This document shows positions 11,288 through 23,517 of a stretch of DNA of 64,000 bases, piece by piece; within the stretch, counting starts at the first letter, position 1, and the number at the start of each line of letters is the position of its first letter. The stretch comes from Amorphophallus konjac. Lineage: Eukaryota > Streptophyta > Magnoliopsida > Alismatales > Araceae. Under the pieces are notes generated by a model. It saw only the letters and a list, made by a program, of their open reading frames with translations. It was not told where the DNA came from and ran no database searches. The DNA is taken from NCBI GenBank assembly GCA_022559845.1, contig JAHNEJ010000565.1, positions 120,485 through 184,484 on the forward strand. Reading direction: 5' to 3'. Both the position numbers and the translations under genes were made by a program.

Positions 11288-13728
11288 GCCTCCACATAAG
11301 CTGGCGTCTGGAGTGCCGCGATGACGGCCCGCCGTGTCTCTTCATCTAGGGATAGAATCTCCCAGACGGTAAACCTGGCTGGGATCTTCTTCAGGTGCTT
11401 GACTATTCTGTTGCCGGCTCGGACCTCGAGCAACTTCATCTCTTCGGCTCTGCTACGCCTGCCCCCAGTCTGGACCTGGGGAGCCGGCTCAGGGGGTGCT
11501 TCCTCCGCCGGGTCAGGTATTACTTGGGCTTGCGGGGCCTGTTGGGTTTCTACCTTCTCTTGCATGAACTCGGTAAGGTTCGGGATGTTGCCAGGCTCTT
11601 CCCTTGACAGAGGAGGAGTTGCCACGAGTGGGGCCGAGAGGCTACTTGCTTCTTTGACCTGTCGAGACTCTCGGGGGCATGACTGCCTTCCCTCTTGAGT
11701 CGTGAGAAACTCAATAAATGAAGGGATATTCTGGCCGATTGGCTCTCCGGGGTAGAGACCCGAGGGAGGGGGAATCTTCATGCCTTGGATCCTAGGTTCA
11801 GGGATATGATATGGTTGTTCTCCCCTGAGCAGGATGTTATGGTTGGCCTGAGGAGGGCGTCCCCATTTCCTTCCCGACCTGGTGGCATGCTGGGAGGTGG
11901 ATGCTTCGGCCTGGTTCACTTCTGATTGCTCACTGGGCGTCTCTTGCTCTTCCTCCCCCAGGGAGAGGGCAGTGTCGAATAACACTGATAGGGTGATGCA
12001 GGAGAGAACAACCCCGCTCTTCTTCTTGTTTCTGGGCCTTTTCTTCTTCTTTTTCTTCTTTTCTTCAGTGGCTGGCAACTGGCCTTGGGGAGGCTCACCC
12101 CACAAGAGGGGCTCTTCCTTTGCCTCGGCTTCTGCTTCTGGAGCCAGTTCGAGTGACTCGAACTCCCTCCAAGGGACATATTCCTTCAGCTCCACAGACC
12201 GGATCTCGGGCTGCTCATAATCTTCAAGCCCATCAATAATGGCCTGGAGTCTTTCCACTGCGGGACTGGTCTCTTTGTGCACCCGCATCGGGGTATGCTT
12301 CTTCCTGTTGTTAGTGAAGCGCCGCACGACTAGCCGGGGGGCTGTATCATGCCAAACAGGCGTCACTGGTGGTGGGACTGGTCGAGGTGTGACACCCCTT
12401 ATATGAACCTCCGGCGTGGGCCGGGGGGCTTGCCTTCTTCTTCTATTCCTCGTCGGCACAGCCTGCCAACCTCCTTGGTCTTGAGCTGGTGCCATGACAA
12501 AGGCTTCATATGTTGCAGTTGTACTGGCCTCTGCCCATTCCTCAGGCAGCTGCTGGTAAAGAGAGATCATGTTAACAGAAGTGCCGAGGTTTGGCATCTC
12601 ATGCTGCTGCGGAGGATCCACCTTGTGCTCCCCCATGTCCAGCTCTCCCTTCTTAATCAAGGATTCAATGACATCCTTGAAGATATAACACTCCTCCATA
12701 GTATGCCCCAACATCTGGTGGTACGGGCAGAAACGAGGATCATCCTTTCTTTTTATGTCGCCAGGCCTCTTTGGTTCTGGCAATGTAATTTTATTGTACC
12801 TGGTGGCCGATTCAAACAAGATCCGGGACTTATCTCGAGGAAAAGAATACAACTTATTCCTCATTTTCTCCCGTAGGGAAGGACCTTCCCGCCATTCAGT
12901 AGCCCTGGCTGGAGGTGGGTTGGCCGTCTCCTTGGCCTTCTCCGTCTGCTTCTCAAAAGCTTGAAAGTCCAATGTGTGGACTTCTGGCGGCATCGGCTTC
13001 TTCTCGGCTTGTCTAGCCCTTTGACTTGATGCAGTTGGAGTGGAAGAGTATCGAGCAAGGAATGCCTCGATCTCCGCCACTATATTGTTTAAGCGGTCAA
13101 ATGACTTTATTTCCGCACCGATCATTCTCTCAAGGATTTCTTTCTTCAGGTTCTGTTTACAAATTTGCACCGCGTCCTCCTGATGCGGGGGACGCCTGCA
13201 TCTTATGCTGAGGTTCCTCCACCTCTTTATATAGTCGAGTGCCGACTCATCGCTTCTTTGCCTCGTGGCGTACAGTTCTGCCACGGTGACTTCCTGTTCA
13301 GCTATGTAGAACCTTTTATTAAATTTCTTCTGCATGTCGGGCCAGTCTGCAATGGACCCGGCGGGCAGGCTCGAGTACCATTCGAAAGCAAGCCCGGTAA
13401 GTGTTGAGCCAAAGAATTTGAGGAGATAGGCTTCATCTGCAGCTAAATCCCCCATAATATTCACATAGTAGGCGATGTGCTCCCTGGGAGACCCTTGCCC
13501 ATTAAACTTTTCAAATTTCGGCGGTTTGGTGATGCCGGCCGGGAGCCTCCTTGCAGCATAGTGTGCCGGATAAGGTACCCGATACACATCAAAGGGCGTG
13601 AAATCACTATCGCCCCTTTTTGCCAGCTTCATGTCTATCATCTGTTCCAACATAAGTCTGTTCACCGTCGCCGGGTCCACCGGGTTCGAGTAGAAATGAG
13701 CCGGTTGCGCCAGTGGCGTTGTTAACAC
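11194..13728 (-). pseudogene. Gag of Tat-A (main part)
   Basis: An uninterrupted 844-residue stretch. The retrotransposon gag domain is at about residues 80-225 (AFEWYSSLP, WPDMQKKFNKRF, SALDYIKRWRNL). A zinc-binding-like motif of the Tat/Athila type, CPYH-x4-GH-x4-C, begins at 334. A charged Lys-rich run sits near 560-570. The C-terminal third is Pro/Glu-rich and runs toward the protease, from which it is separated by a frameshift. The apparent Met start is internal: gag sequence continues upstream (13,914-14,620) in other frames. The product would form the cytoplasmic particle. Confidence 0.88.
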
Positions 13729-14620
13729 TGTCGCCTGAGGCGCAATGGTGGATCCCTGAACGGTAGGTTCGGCGGCGGGGCCGGAGTTGTGTGCTGTGGC
13801 TGGTGCAGGGGTATGCCCCCGGTGTAGCCGGGGATCGGTGGAGACACCGTCGCCTGTGGAGAAGCTTCTGAGGCCTGACCATTACCCCCAGGGGTCTCTG
13901 GTAGTGCTTCGGTCTACCCGGATGTTGAGGGTTGAGCAGCTCTATCGGTCAACTGCTTTCTTACCAACTCAATCTCTCTTTGATATTGCTGCATCATGAG
14001 TAATACAGCGGGGTCACTCATTGAGAGGCTAGGGGTGCCCCCTCTTTCTTCGGCTGGCGCCTCTTCGGACGAAGTAGATGGTCCTCCCGTGGTGCCTTCA
14101 GTAATGACATTGGCGGCCAGGGCCGTCAACGACTCCCCGTAGTTAGTTCCTTCAGTGTGAGTTTGTGTCTTTTCGGTTGCTGCCTTCCCTCTTCTGGTGA
14201 GAGGTCCCGGCCTTGCCACCAGTCTGGCCATTTCTCCGGGCTCGGTTGGTAAGGCCCCGTACCGGCCGAACACTCCTGCCATATTGCAAGTGTAGACCCT
14301 TAGGTCTCTGCCTTTTCTTTTTGCTCTTCTTGACGGCCTACCTGGGAAGACCAATCTGTCAAAGACCGACCCCCGCGGCCTCACCTCTTCCCTCGGCGCG
14401 ACTGATAGCGCTCCTTAGAGCAGTTCCTCGACTCGGCACTAGGCGCGGGTCGGGTTCCTTCTTCTTCAAAGGCGGAGGCTACTGCCCCCAGCAATCTCTG
14501 ACGACCCAGGGGAGTGATCCCTGGGCCCCGCAGGTAGTTTCTCATGGCTTGCTCCACTCCTTCCCAGTCTTGATCAGGAGGAGAAGCGGGTGGTGCTGCC
14601 CTGTTGACAGCAACGGGCAT
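13729..14620 (-). pseudogene. N-terminal gag region of Tat-A (broken)
   Basis: Two minus-strand pieces, 14,620-14,381 and 14,384-13,914, plus a third, 13,882-13,607, in different frames. They share composition with the gag N-terminus (MRNYLRGPG; ARLVARPGPLTRRGKAATEK; QQYQREIELVRKQL, a helical segment). Frameshifts separate them from each other and from the main gag. Confidence 0.6.
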
Positions 14621-15511
14621 GTGGATCGCAGGCTACGCACGGGCAGCCTGATATTGACGTCGGTGGTGTCGACGGCGGGTGTTATCCGGCGGGGCCAGCG
14701 GGGCTAATGCCGGCTGATAGACGGGGGCCGATGCCTTAACCCGGTCTGCTTGTTGAGCCCTTGCCAGGCGAAGGGTGCCGGGCCTTGCTTGGGTTGGTGA
14801 AGTAACCCGGGCTGCCTTGGGAACCCATGCCTACTTGCCCTTGGTCGGCCTGGGGGCCGGTCGGTGCTGTGGAACCGGGGCCAGAGCTACGGGCGTCATC
14901 CTGCCCTTCATCTTCCCCAGTGGCTGGAAGGAGTTACGTACTGGAACGGCGGGTATGATGCGATCCGAGATAACTTCGGAGCGCTGCCCGAAAAGATGCA
15001 CCCAGAACGTTCCGACGACAGTAGATTTGCCAGAGCTGGAGACCCGGCCTCGGGGTCATGTGGTTGCATGGCTCCTCTGGAGCCTTCTCTGATGGGAAGC
15101 CGAGCCTGGGCGAGATGGGCCGGCGATTTCGTGCACATGGTGCACGTTGCAGCCCAGTGTCTCTACAGGGGCAGCCTTGGGAGATCCGGGCATTGGTCGG
15201 CCGGCAGCAGCTTTGGTGGCCCCCTGGATAGAGGCGTTGCTCTTGATCCCATCAGACGCTTCCATGTCCAATAGGTGCACGAAGGCCACTCCCAAAAAGT
15301 TGGGGAAGCCAACCGAGGGAGGGAAGCTCCCGAAGGTGAGAGGGACGGCCATGTAGCCGTTCCGCACGTGACTCTCGACGGGATGGTGGCCGAAAGTGAG
15401 TGCCATCGGGACGTCCATAACGCAACCTGCATTCGCAAATTAGGGAATCAGTACTACAAGAAGGGGGGCCGTGGAGCCCTTGGTTCTGGCAAAGAGATGA
15501 AGGGTGATCCA
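14621..15511. other. Tat-A 5' leader between primer site and gag
   Basis: GC-rich sequence with overlapping open frames on both strands but no recognisable domain. The frames look like chance openings. On the element strand this is the untranslated leader. No clear structure seen. Confidence 0.5.
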
Positions 15512-15529
15512 GTCCCACCGGGCGTGCCA
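15512..15529 (-). promoter_or_regulatory. Primer binding site of Tat-A
   Basis: On the minus strand the 18 bases read TGGCACGCCCGGTGGGAC, starting with the TGG that pairs with a tRNA CCA end, four bases after the proposed LTR end (CCACA at 15,538-15,534). Tat-B has a similar site at 48,337. I do not assign the tRNA species. Confidence 0.7.
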
Positions 15530-16299
15530 GACTTGTGGACGCACTAAAATTCGCTTATTATGTAGTTCATTTATTTAGGTGCGTGGGCATGCCAGTCACA
15601 AAGTGACGACTTATTCGGGCTCCGAAGAGCCCATGGTGCGCTCGATCTGACTCAGTCAGGCGATTGTGTAGTTCGTGTCTGGACTAAGACCCGTTGTGCC
15701 ATAAAGGTCACAACGTCATTTACATCCCCTCGGAGAGGGGACTACCCTTGATTAATTGCCAGAAATAAGGGCTCCACGGTCGAAAGAAATACTAATTAAT
15801 GCAGGAAGAAAAAAAAAGGTAGTCGGGCCACGCGGTGAGCCCAGGGTGAGGGCGTGAATACGCGGGTCATGTCGGTCGTCGATGGACCATTCCATGTTTG
15901 GACGAAAGTTCATGCGGAAAACGAGACGGTAACGGGGGAACAACCCGTACAAATATCTGCCAGGGTATGGCAATTTCAATACAGGGGGAAGGTGGGATCC
16001 CAACGGGAGGAGGGAGCCCTGGTGAGATATTGGCCCGAGGTAGGGCCGGGCGGTCACCATGACGAGGGAGATGATTCCCGAGGATGATGCTCGGCTTACG
16101 AGGGCATCATTAATATTCCCAGACTCGGAATCCGAAAGGGGAGATGAAGACCATGTCGTTATGTTCGTGAGTCGCATTGAGTGGCATGGGTCGTTACCGC
16201 TCCTTTGTTTGTGTTACTCCCTTTTATCTCGTTATTATTGTTATCACCCGTTATCCCTTTTTATTACAGTTTTTTTTGTACTTATATATTCATTAGAGA

Positions 16300-16720
16300 G
16301 ATGATGGGGTGTACTATTGGAAGAGTTGGAGGAGTGCACCGCTAGAGGGGCAAAGGGGAGCGTACCGCTGGAGCACTGGGAGTGTACTGCTGGAAGGGCT
16401 GGAGGAGTGCACCGCTAGAGGGCCAAGGGGGGAGCGTAACGCTGGGGCACAGGGAGTGTACCGTTGGAAGGGCTATAGGAGTGCACCGCTAGAGGGCAAA
16501 GGGGAGCGTACCGCTGGAGGAGAGAAGGTGTGCCGCTGGCAGGTGGAGACTAGGGTGCACCGCTGAGGGAAGTGGATCAGGGGCACCGCTCGAGGGTGAA
16601 GACTAAAGTGTATCGCTGGAGGAGATGGGCCAGGGTGTACCGCTGGAGGGTTGAAGGGTGTACCGCTAGAGGGTTGAAGGGTGTAACGCTGGAGAGTTTG
16701 AGGGGTAGGGGGAGTTCAGA
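16300..16720. repeat. Minisatellite with GTACCGCTGGAGGG core in Tat-A LTR
   Basis: About a dozen imperfect copies of GTGTACCGCTGGAGGG-like sequence spaced by ~25-45 bp, with variants GTGCACCGCTAGAGGG. A related cluster with a GTGCCGCTGGAGGG core is at 17,570-17,705. Confidence 0.85.
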
Positions 16721-17146
16721 AGAAGTCCTCTCGTTTATACAGGTCTGATGGGAGACTTCAGAGGATCAACTTTCGATTTTGTTATGTGATTCAGCCCCAA
16801 TTCACACCCCATAGTGCAGCCCTTCGGATCTTGTTCAGTTCAATTCCTCAAATCTTGCAAAGTCCTTTTCATTGATTAAAATGTCTCATTGTTGCTTAGT
16901 CCATCTGTTTGCTGCTTCTTTTCATCTTTTAAATTTGTTGTTATTCCTGACAAAAATTCGGCAGCACCTCCCCTTGACCCGGGAGGTAAAGGAATAACAA
17001 GGAACATGCCCACAGGGAGTGGCATGAACCAACAACTGAGGGGGGTGCCTGAGCAGCCGCCTTTAGGGAAACTTTAGAAATCTCGGAGAAAACATCGAAC
17101 GAGGAACCAGTAGACTGATGCAAGATATGAGTACACCTGGAGCTGG

Positions 17147-17541
17147 CCAATGTACAGACTTGGAGTTTGGATGTATAGACTTTACGTCCGAAGCAGCCAG
17201 CCAATGTACAGACTTGGAGCTTGGATGTATAGACTTTACGCTCGAAGCAGCCAACCAATGTACAGACTTGGAGCTTGGATGTATAGACTTTGCGTCCGAA
17301 GCAGCCATCCAATGTACAGACTTGGAGCTTGGATGTATAGAGTTTGCATTCGAAGCAGCCAGCCAATGTACAGACTTTACGTTGCAGCAACCAACCAATG
17401 TACAGACTTCGTTTGTGCAATCAGCCAACGTGCAGACTTCGTGTTGCAGGATGTATAGACTTTGAACGCATGAAACACACGGGCTGTACAGGCTTGGTCT
17501 AAAAGTGTATAGACTTGAGCTGACGGATGTATAGACTTGGT
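17147..17541 (+). repeat. AATGTA(T/C)AGACTT motif array, copy 1 (in Tat-A LTR)
   Basis: The motif recurs about every 30 bp in plus orientation. From 17,147 to ~17,400 two motifs form a ~59-bp higher-order unit (CCAATGTACAGACTTGG, then GGATGTATAGACTTT, then CGAAGCAGCCA), repeated about five times. The remainder is irregular. The segment CACGGGCTGTACAGGCTTGG followed by GAGCTGACGGATGTATAGAC at 17,480-17,535 recurs, diverged, at ~45,207-45,270. Confidence 0.9.
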
Positions 17542-17569
17542 GTGCAACCTTGACAGAAACCCTGAATGA

Positions 17570-17705
17570 AGCGTGCCGCTGAAGGGCCAAATGGTCGTGC
17601 CGCTGAAGGGCTGAAGGGCCGTGCCGCTGGAGGGTTGAAGGGCCGTGCCGCTGGGAGCTTGAGGCCGTGCCGCTAAAGGGCCTTAGGCCCGTGCCGCTGG
17701 AGGCA
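17570..17705. repeat. Minisatellite with GTGCCGCTGGAGGG core in Tat-A LTR
   Basis: Six copies of (G/C)GTGCCGCTG(A/G)AGGG-like sequence with 20-30 bp spacing. It is related to the cluster at 16,300-16,720. Confidence 0.85.
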
Positions 17706-18959
17706 CCAAAGGTGCCATTTTGACAGGGGCCTTTGCTTTTGCTTCGGGAACTTGAAGCCATGCATTCTTTGGGATATTTCTTCACCGTTAGGGGCCCGAG
17801 GGAGGGTCCGTAGCAGTGTGTCAATTCAGGAGGACATATTGTGACTTCTCGGTCTTCTAATGCCCCCGTGTAAATGTGGGGATTTGTCGGGCGGTAGTAT
17901 CTTCCCGAAGCCTTGGATGGCCAGTCTCTCCGGGTCTTCTTCCTTTGACTTTGACTTTAATGCGGGGCTCGGCGAGACATATGGACGTGTAATTTTATAC
18001 GTCCACAGCCGCCGGTTAGATTGTCTCCTTTGGGCCCATTTAGCCCGTTTAGCCCCTTTTCATGTTATTTCAGCCCAGTTTAGTTGTCCATCAACATACT
18101 GAATATTCTAAAGTCTTTTACTTGTCTTTTGGATCAGATTGGTGAAGCCCGATGACGTTGGGGTCGTAGGGACCAGCCCATTCCATAATAGCTTTATAAG
18201 TTGCCGAGGTTGATCTCGAGCGTGTCTCGAGATTCAGTGCAGCCTCATCCCATGATCAGAAGCTTACTGCAAGAGTTTTAATAGGGCGGATGACTGCCCG
18301 TAAGTTCTTTCATCCTGCGAGGACTATTCTTTGGGTTTGTTCGACTCAATCGTTTCCGTGACGGATAACGACTTTGTCGGGTAGCGGCTTTACCGAAAAA
18401 GGCATGGCCGGATTATTTTTGTGTTACAGTAGACTCCTTTCACTGGTTGATGAAGCTGGGACGCTTCGAGCTTACTTCGGGGATCGTCCCTCGGCTTACG
18501 AGAATTTCTTTGGCATTGGACTTGGTTGCCATTCTACTTTCTGAGCATCGGCGGCTCGAGAAGGCATCTTCTGTTTGCATATTGTGACGGTTGACCATAA
18601 TCGGCCGGTGTCATATATCCGTGTAATATTTTGGGGGTCAACAGTTGTACGTCGCAGAGATATATATTATTCTGAATTGTACTGAGATTGAACCCTATGT
18701 TGAGTAAGTTCTTAACTCATATTTTCTTATGTACATAAGTTGTTTATCCTTCTTCTTGCCATTTAAGATAGTAGTGTATTCATATTGCAGACAATTTGAT
18801 TCAAAATTAGTATAAAAATATCCAAATATCTAGAACATGGAGGTTGAAAAAGAACGCGGGAAGTTTTTTGCCAGATAGCTGAGATATCGAGTTAGTGTCG
18901 GTCATTGAATATATACGTTTCCATTTACTTCTGTTGCAATAAATGTTAATATTTTAGCT

Positions 18960-19639
18960 ACTCTGATTTACATATAGGTTGAACAAGGTCTTATTACTGA
19001 TGAAAGAGTACAGGAGATAAGTTATGGCCCCTCGAAAGTTGTACGTGCCTATCCAAGATATATTATGAATAGATACTAATTTCACACGAGAGATTATAGA
19101 CGAAATAAGTGTATGATGAACATCGGCGTTTGTGTTAGGGGAAGTGCGTACAATGAAAATGAGCTGGACTACTATGATATTCTTGAGGAATTAAGTCATA
19201 AAATTACAATATCTGGGACAAGACAATCATGTATTCCTATTTAAGTTTCATTGGTTTGATTCTAATTCTGTTCGACATGACACAACATATGGGATTGTCG
19301 ATATCAAACAAAAGTCTAAACTTAATACATATGAACCGTTCATTTTGACCGCACAAGCCCAGAAAGTGTATTATTCAAGCTATTCATCATCCAAGAATAA
19401 AGATTGGTGGATAGTTTGTATGGTTAAAGCATGACTTTTTCCCACTTATGAGTTGAATATGAGTGAAATTGTCTTAGAGGATGCCAATGCTGAATATTTT
19501 TAATCAGACGAAGTTGGCGTTGTAGGTTCCACACATCTTCATTTGGATGAATCTTATGAGCCACTGTCGTTACATACGGAAAATGAAGTGGAAGAAGTCA
19601 ATCCAACAGAGCTAAATGTTGATGTTATAGGGGAGGATG
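18960..19639 (+). pseudogene. TNP2-like CACTA transposase C-terminal part (DUF4216)
   Basis: The conserved order of DUF4216 can be read in mixed frames: GPSKVVRAYPRYIMN, then FHTRDYRRNKCMMNIGVCV, then ELDYYDILEEL, then THDTTYGIVDIKQKSKLNTY-EPFILTAQAQKVYY, then DWWIVCMVKA. Several stops interrupt it (for example near 19,243 and 19,434). The reading frame enters an acidic region and is cut at 19,639 by GYP-B. It resumes at 33,605. TNP2 proteins carry out CACTA transposition. The catalytic portion would lie left of Tat-A. Confidence 0.85.
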
Positions 19640-20905
19640 TGTAACGACTCGACATTCGAATACCGGGAGAGGCCCGATAACCCGAATCCCGAACCGCCAC
19701 CCACGAGCCCAAAGACTCGGAAGGGTTAAAATGATGGTGTGGAAATATGCGAGAATCTAAAATAATTGCAGAACTATGCAGTTTATATGAATAAGCGGGA
19801 TTTAATAATTAACATTAAATAAATTACATGGTCCATAATCTAACAACAGTCTAAAATATAACAGTAGTCCACAACTAGTACAGTGCAGAAAGAAAAGTAC
19901 AACTACACGGGACATACCCCGGCTCTGGCAACTGGCAACTAACCCTGGGCACTAGAACCACGTGGAGCCTCAGAAGCGCTCCCCTGAAGCCTCGCCTCAC
20001 CTGAAACCACAGAAAGACACAGGGAATGAGCCTCATAACAAAAGGCTCAGTAGGGATCACCCGGACCTCTACCTCGCAAAACGAGAAACTACACAGAAAG
20101 CAATCAAAGGCTAACAAAATAAGTAAACGGGAAAGCTCAGCCACGTCAAGTACCGACCACACGGCACAAAAATTGAGACAACCCGACAGAACACCAAGAG
20201 TCACTACCTGAGAAAGATAGGAGTACCACCTACTAGAAGCAAGGCCGGATGCGCCCCCTGGCGTCTTAGATCGCGCCTCAGGTGTCCCCTTCATTGCACC
20301 CTGGCGGAACGGGGACTCGTACTAGTTATCACATAACAAGGATTGGTCGGGGTCGGGCTCGTCAGCCCAGGTCCACCGCCCCCGACCATGTGTGCATGCA
20401 CAGACCATGCGTCCTACGTCAGGCCCTCTGACTGGTTTTTCCCTCAGCCGGACTCTGGCTGCAAGACGTGGGGCCCTACGGTAAGTAGTCTAAAAATCGT
20501 CTCTCGCGGTAGCCTCGTCACCACTCCATGGTGAGACCACTCGCGTGTCGAAACGCTACTACTAGTGGAGGGCCGTTGAAGGAGTAGACTCTCTAGCCAA
20601 CGGAAGACAACGTCTAAACCGGACAAAGTACAAGGACTACACCTCGTACCGACACCGACTCATAGTGACACCAACCGAAACATACCACTCCCTAGGGTCC
20701 CCACGACACCCACATAAGGCTCCCATGTGATGTCTAGCATCAGTCGGACCGTAGGTCAACATGGGGATCGAGGTCCACTCGCCCGGGATTTGAATCGGCA
20801 AGAAACGAACTCCGGTTGGATAAAAGATAGGTGGCGGTCCACTCTGGACCGCCTCTAGGCAAAAACGGCCTAATGTTGGACCGCCTCAGAGAGAAACAGT
20901 CCTCT

Positions 20906-23517
20906 TGTTGGGTTCGGTGCGGTGGATTCAGAGGGGGGTGAATGAATCTCCCCTTTAAAAATTTCGCCCAATTAAAATCTAATGCTCAGAACTGCGGAAT
21001 TCAGATTCACTAAGTCAACTGATATGCTTATAGATGAACTGACTAGTGACTTAGGAACAATGACAAAGGACTCTCAAAACTACAATCAAACACACAGTGT
21101 GCAATCAATCCATATCGTACCTATGCATTCATCTAGTGAAATCAAACAAGAAATCAAACCACAGTAGACAAGAGGATTTTTCGGTGGTTTGGTCCGCAGA
21201 CGTACGTCCACCCCACACTCAAACCCGAGTGTGGCTTCCCTCTGACTCAGCTTGAACGGCTGGGCATCATAGCTTGCCTACATCAGCTGGGCCTCTCAGC
21301 TTGCCATCCACTGAGCATCACAGCTTGCTACCGCTGGGCAATACAGCTTAGCCATCCGCTGGGGACTACAGCTTAACCCGTCTAGTGGAATCCTCCACTA
21401 CAAACGTTGAGCAACACAGCTTGCTCTGCTGACAAATAGCTTGAAGAAAGGTTTAAAAGAAAACACAAAATGATAAATCACAGCACCGGAAAGCTGTATA
21501 CGATAAAGCACAAAGTATATCCCTGCAGGGAATGAAGCTCAAACAATTGAGCAAACTCAGATCTGGTTTTGAACCAAAGATCTGAGGAACGAACTCCTCT
21601 CTCTCTCTTCTTTCTTCTCTACTCTCGGTGGCTCTCTGCTTTTCTCTTCTCTCTCTTTTTCTTCTCTGCTTCTTCTGCTTCTCTTTTCTTTCTCACTGGA
21701 TCGTGCATACTCTCAGATCCTTCTCTGCTTCAGTCACACTCTCCTCTGCTCCGATCAGTCTTCTCCTGAGGAAAAAGTCTTCATATATATAGCAACAGCT
21801 AGGGCGTGTGTCTTTCACATTTCTCACCCAGAAGGTTCCTCCACGTGTCATCATCCTGTCAGCCCTTCCAGCCTCAGATCACGTGCCCTTCATTAAGCTC
21901 CTCGAGTATAAGTCCTGTCAGGTCAGACGAGGATGCATTGAGTAACTTTAAATCAACTCTGATGGAAAATAAAAGAGTGCATCGAGTAAGTCTGAAGTTT
22001 AAACGAGAATGTATAGACTTGATGCACAAAATGCAGTGTGCACATGAGAAAGTATGTACAAACTTGCCCGATGTAAAGTGCACGCAATGTACAGACTTGC
22101 TGAACAGTCGTATGGACATAACACCAATGAATGTGTAGACTATGTGCAATGCATGAAGCAATGTAGAGACTTAGAGTGAAGACGTGCACAGATGCAGATA
22201 GCAAGGTATATACATTACAAATGGATGCACTGACATGCCAGATGAATGTACAGACTATGCATGCAACAATGTGTAGACTTAGTGTTTGTGCAGCTAGCCA
22301 ATGTATAGACTTGGCGTTTGTGCAGCTAGCCGTTGTATAGACTTGGCGTTATGAAGCACACGGGCTGTACAGACTTGTGCAGACTTGCTGGCATGCGGAT
22401 GTATAGACTTGTGCAAACTTGCTAGCAAGCAATGTGCTGACTATGCCATGAATGTATAGACTTATGTGTTGTGCAACAGACAATGTATAGACTTTGCATA
22501 TGCATGAGACGCTAAGTGTATAGACTATACTGACGATGTGCAGACTTAATTGCATGAAGCACATGATGCAATGTACAGACTTGTCAGCACACGATGTATA
22601 GACTTGTTAAAGAAGAGATGCATGTGCAGACTTTGATGAGAGACATGCACATATGCACAAGGAAATGTATTGACTTTGTGTGCAGACTTTGTGTGTGTGC
22701 GAGAAGGATGTACAGACTTGAGTGTGTGCGACCAGACAATGTATAGACTTGAAGTCAAGAGATGCACTGGCTGTACAGACGATGTATAGACTTAGCATGA
22801 GATGCTAAGTAAGACGGTGCAATGTATAGACTTAGCAAAGACATCGTGAGCAACTGGACGATGTACAGACTTGAGTTCGTGCATGCTACAGGGCAATGTA
22901 TGGACTTTGAATGTGTTCATGCTAAAACAGTGAACGTAGGTAAAGATAGGAATGTATAGACTTGTGTGTGAGATGCATGAACAAACCACAATGTATAGAC
23001 TTGGCGGATGTATAGACTTGATATGCATGAAGCACACGATGCAGCTAGACCCTGTACAGACTTATCAATGTGTAGACTTGCACATATGCATGAACAAGTG
23101 AAATGTGCAAACGTTGTACAGACTTGCTAAGTCTGGAGTTAAGCATGAACGCACAATGCATAGACTATGCATATGATGTACAGTATGTATGAATGCACCA
23201 TGTATGCAACAATGTATAGACTTGAGTGTGCATGCGTCAAAGCAATCAGCAGAGAATGTGCAGACTTGTTGTAATGATGCATGAATGTTACAGCTAAGAA
23301 TGTATAGACTATATGGCGTGCAACTGATGAATGCACCGATGCAGAGTGCGTATAAACAGAGAAATGCACAGACACATTGTGTGAAAGATGAGCAATGCAT
23401 ATAGTAGTGAACAAATGCAATGTATGCTAAACACAATGACTGGCTCACTGTGATACTCTCACAGTGTTGCTATCATCAAAATAAAATAGCATATGCTTGT
23501 GCCTAAGGGGCACAACA
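20906..23517. repeat. Solo LTR nested in the GYP-B LTR
   Basis: Begins TGTTGGGTTCGG and ends GGGGCACAACA, giving TGTTG/CAACA inverted ends. It is flanked by CCTCT at 20,901-20,905 and 23,518-23,522. The uninterrupted site is visible in the sister LTR (~32,365). No internal retroelement genes are present, so it is a solo LTR. Sequence near the start (CAGAGGGGGGTGAATGAATC) recalls LTRs of the copia SIRE group, but I cannot confirm the family. It contains a motif array at 22,005-23,310. Confidence 0.88.
22005..23310 (+). repeat. AATGTA(T/C)AGACTT motif array, copy 2 (in solo LTR)
   Basis: About 40 copies of the motif, all in plus orientation, with irregular 20-50-bp spacers rich in GCATG and GTGTGTG. 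Variants include AATGTGTAGACT and TGTACAAACTTG. Spacer segments such as CACAGATGCAGATAGCAAGG (22,188) and CAGTGAACGTAGGTAAAGAT (22,928) recur near 44,270 and 45,160, so the array shares ancestry with copy 3. Confidence 0.92.

Larger units (their letters stand above)
1..18643 (-). mobile_element. Tat-A: decayed Tat-lineage Ty3/gypsy retrotransposon (left end outside window)
   Basis: On the minus strand the order is 5' LTR (15,534-18,643), primer site (15,512-15,529), gag (~14,620-11,194), protease (~11,287-10,781), RT with RNase H (9,063-7,219) and integrase (6,821-5,667). A repeat-rich spacer and an opposite-strand PMD gene (1-4,244) follow. A second, archaeal-type RNase H domain after the first, and an extra ORF region between integrase and 3' LTR, are known traits of the Tat lineage (Ogre, Retand, Grande). 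Stops and frameshifts are frequent, so the copy is dead as a unit. Its 5' LTR abuts the CACTA sequence at 18,644, so I infer it inserted into that element. The matching TSD would be GTTGT (18,644-18,648), but the other end is outside the window. Confidence 0.85.
15534..18643 (-). repeat. 5' LTR of Tat-A
   Basis: About 3.1 kb. On the minus strand it starts TGTTGACCCCCAAAATATTA at 18,643 and ends GTGCGTCCACA at 15,534, next to the primer site. Only one LTR is in the window, so the limits rest on TG...CA ends, the primer site and the abrupt change to CACTA sequence at 18,644. It contains two minisatellites (16,300-16,720; 17,570-17,705) and a motif array (17,147-17,541). A TATA-like GTATAAAATT lies on the minus strand at 18,000-17,991. 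Confidence 0.75.

Noticed and set aside
17063..17824. Long open frames on both strands (repeating MYRLG-like and SVHWLAAS-like peptides) in the motif arrays at 17, 22 and 44 kb
   Set aside because: The peptides only mirror the DNA repeat, occur in several frames on both strands, and lack starts, domains or conservation. I treat them as chance open frames.
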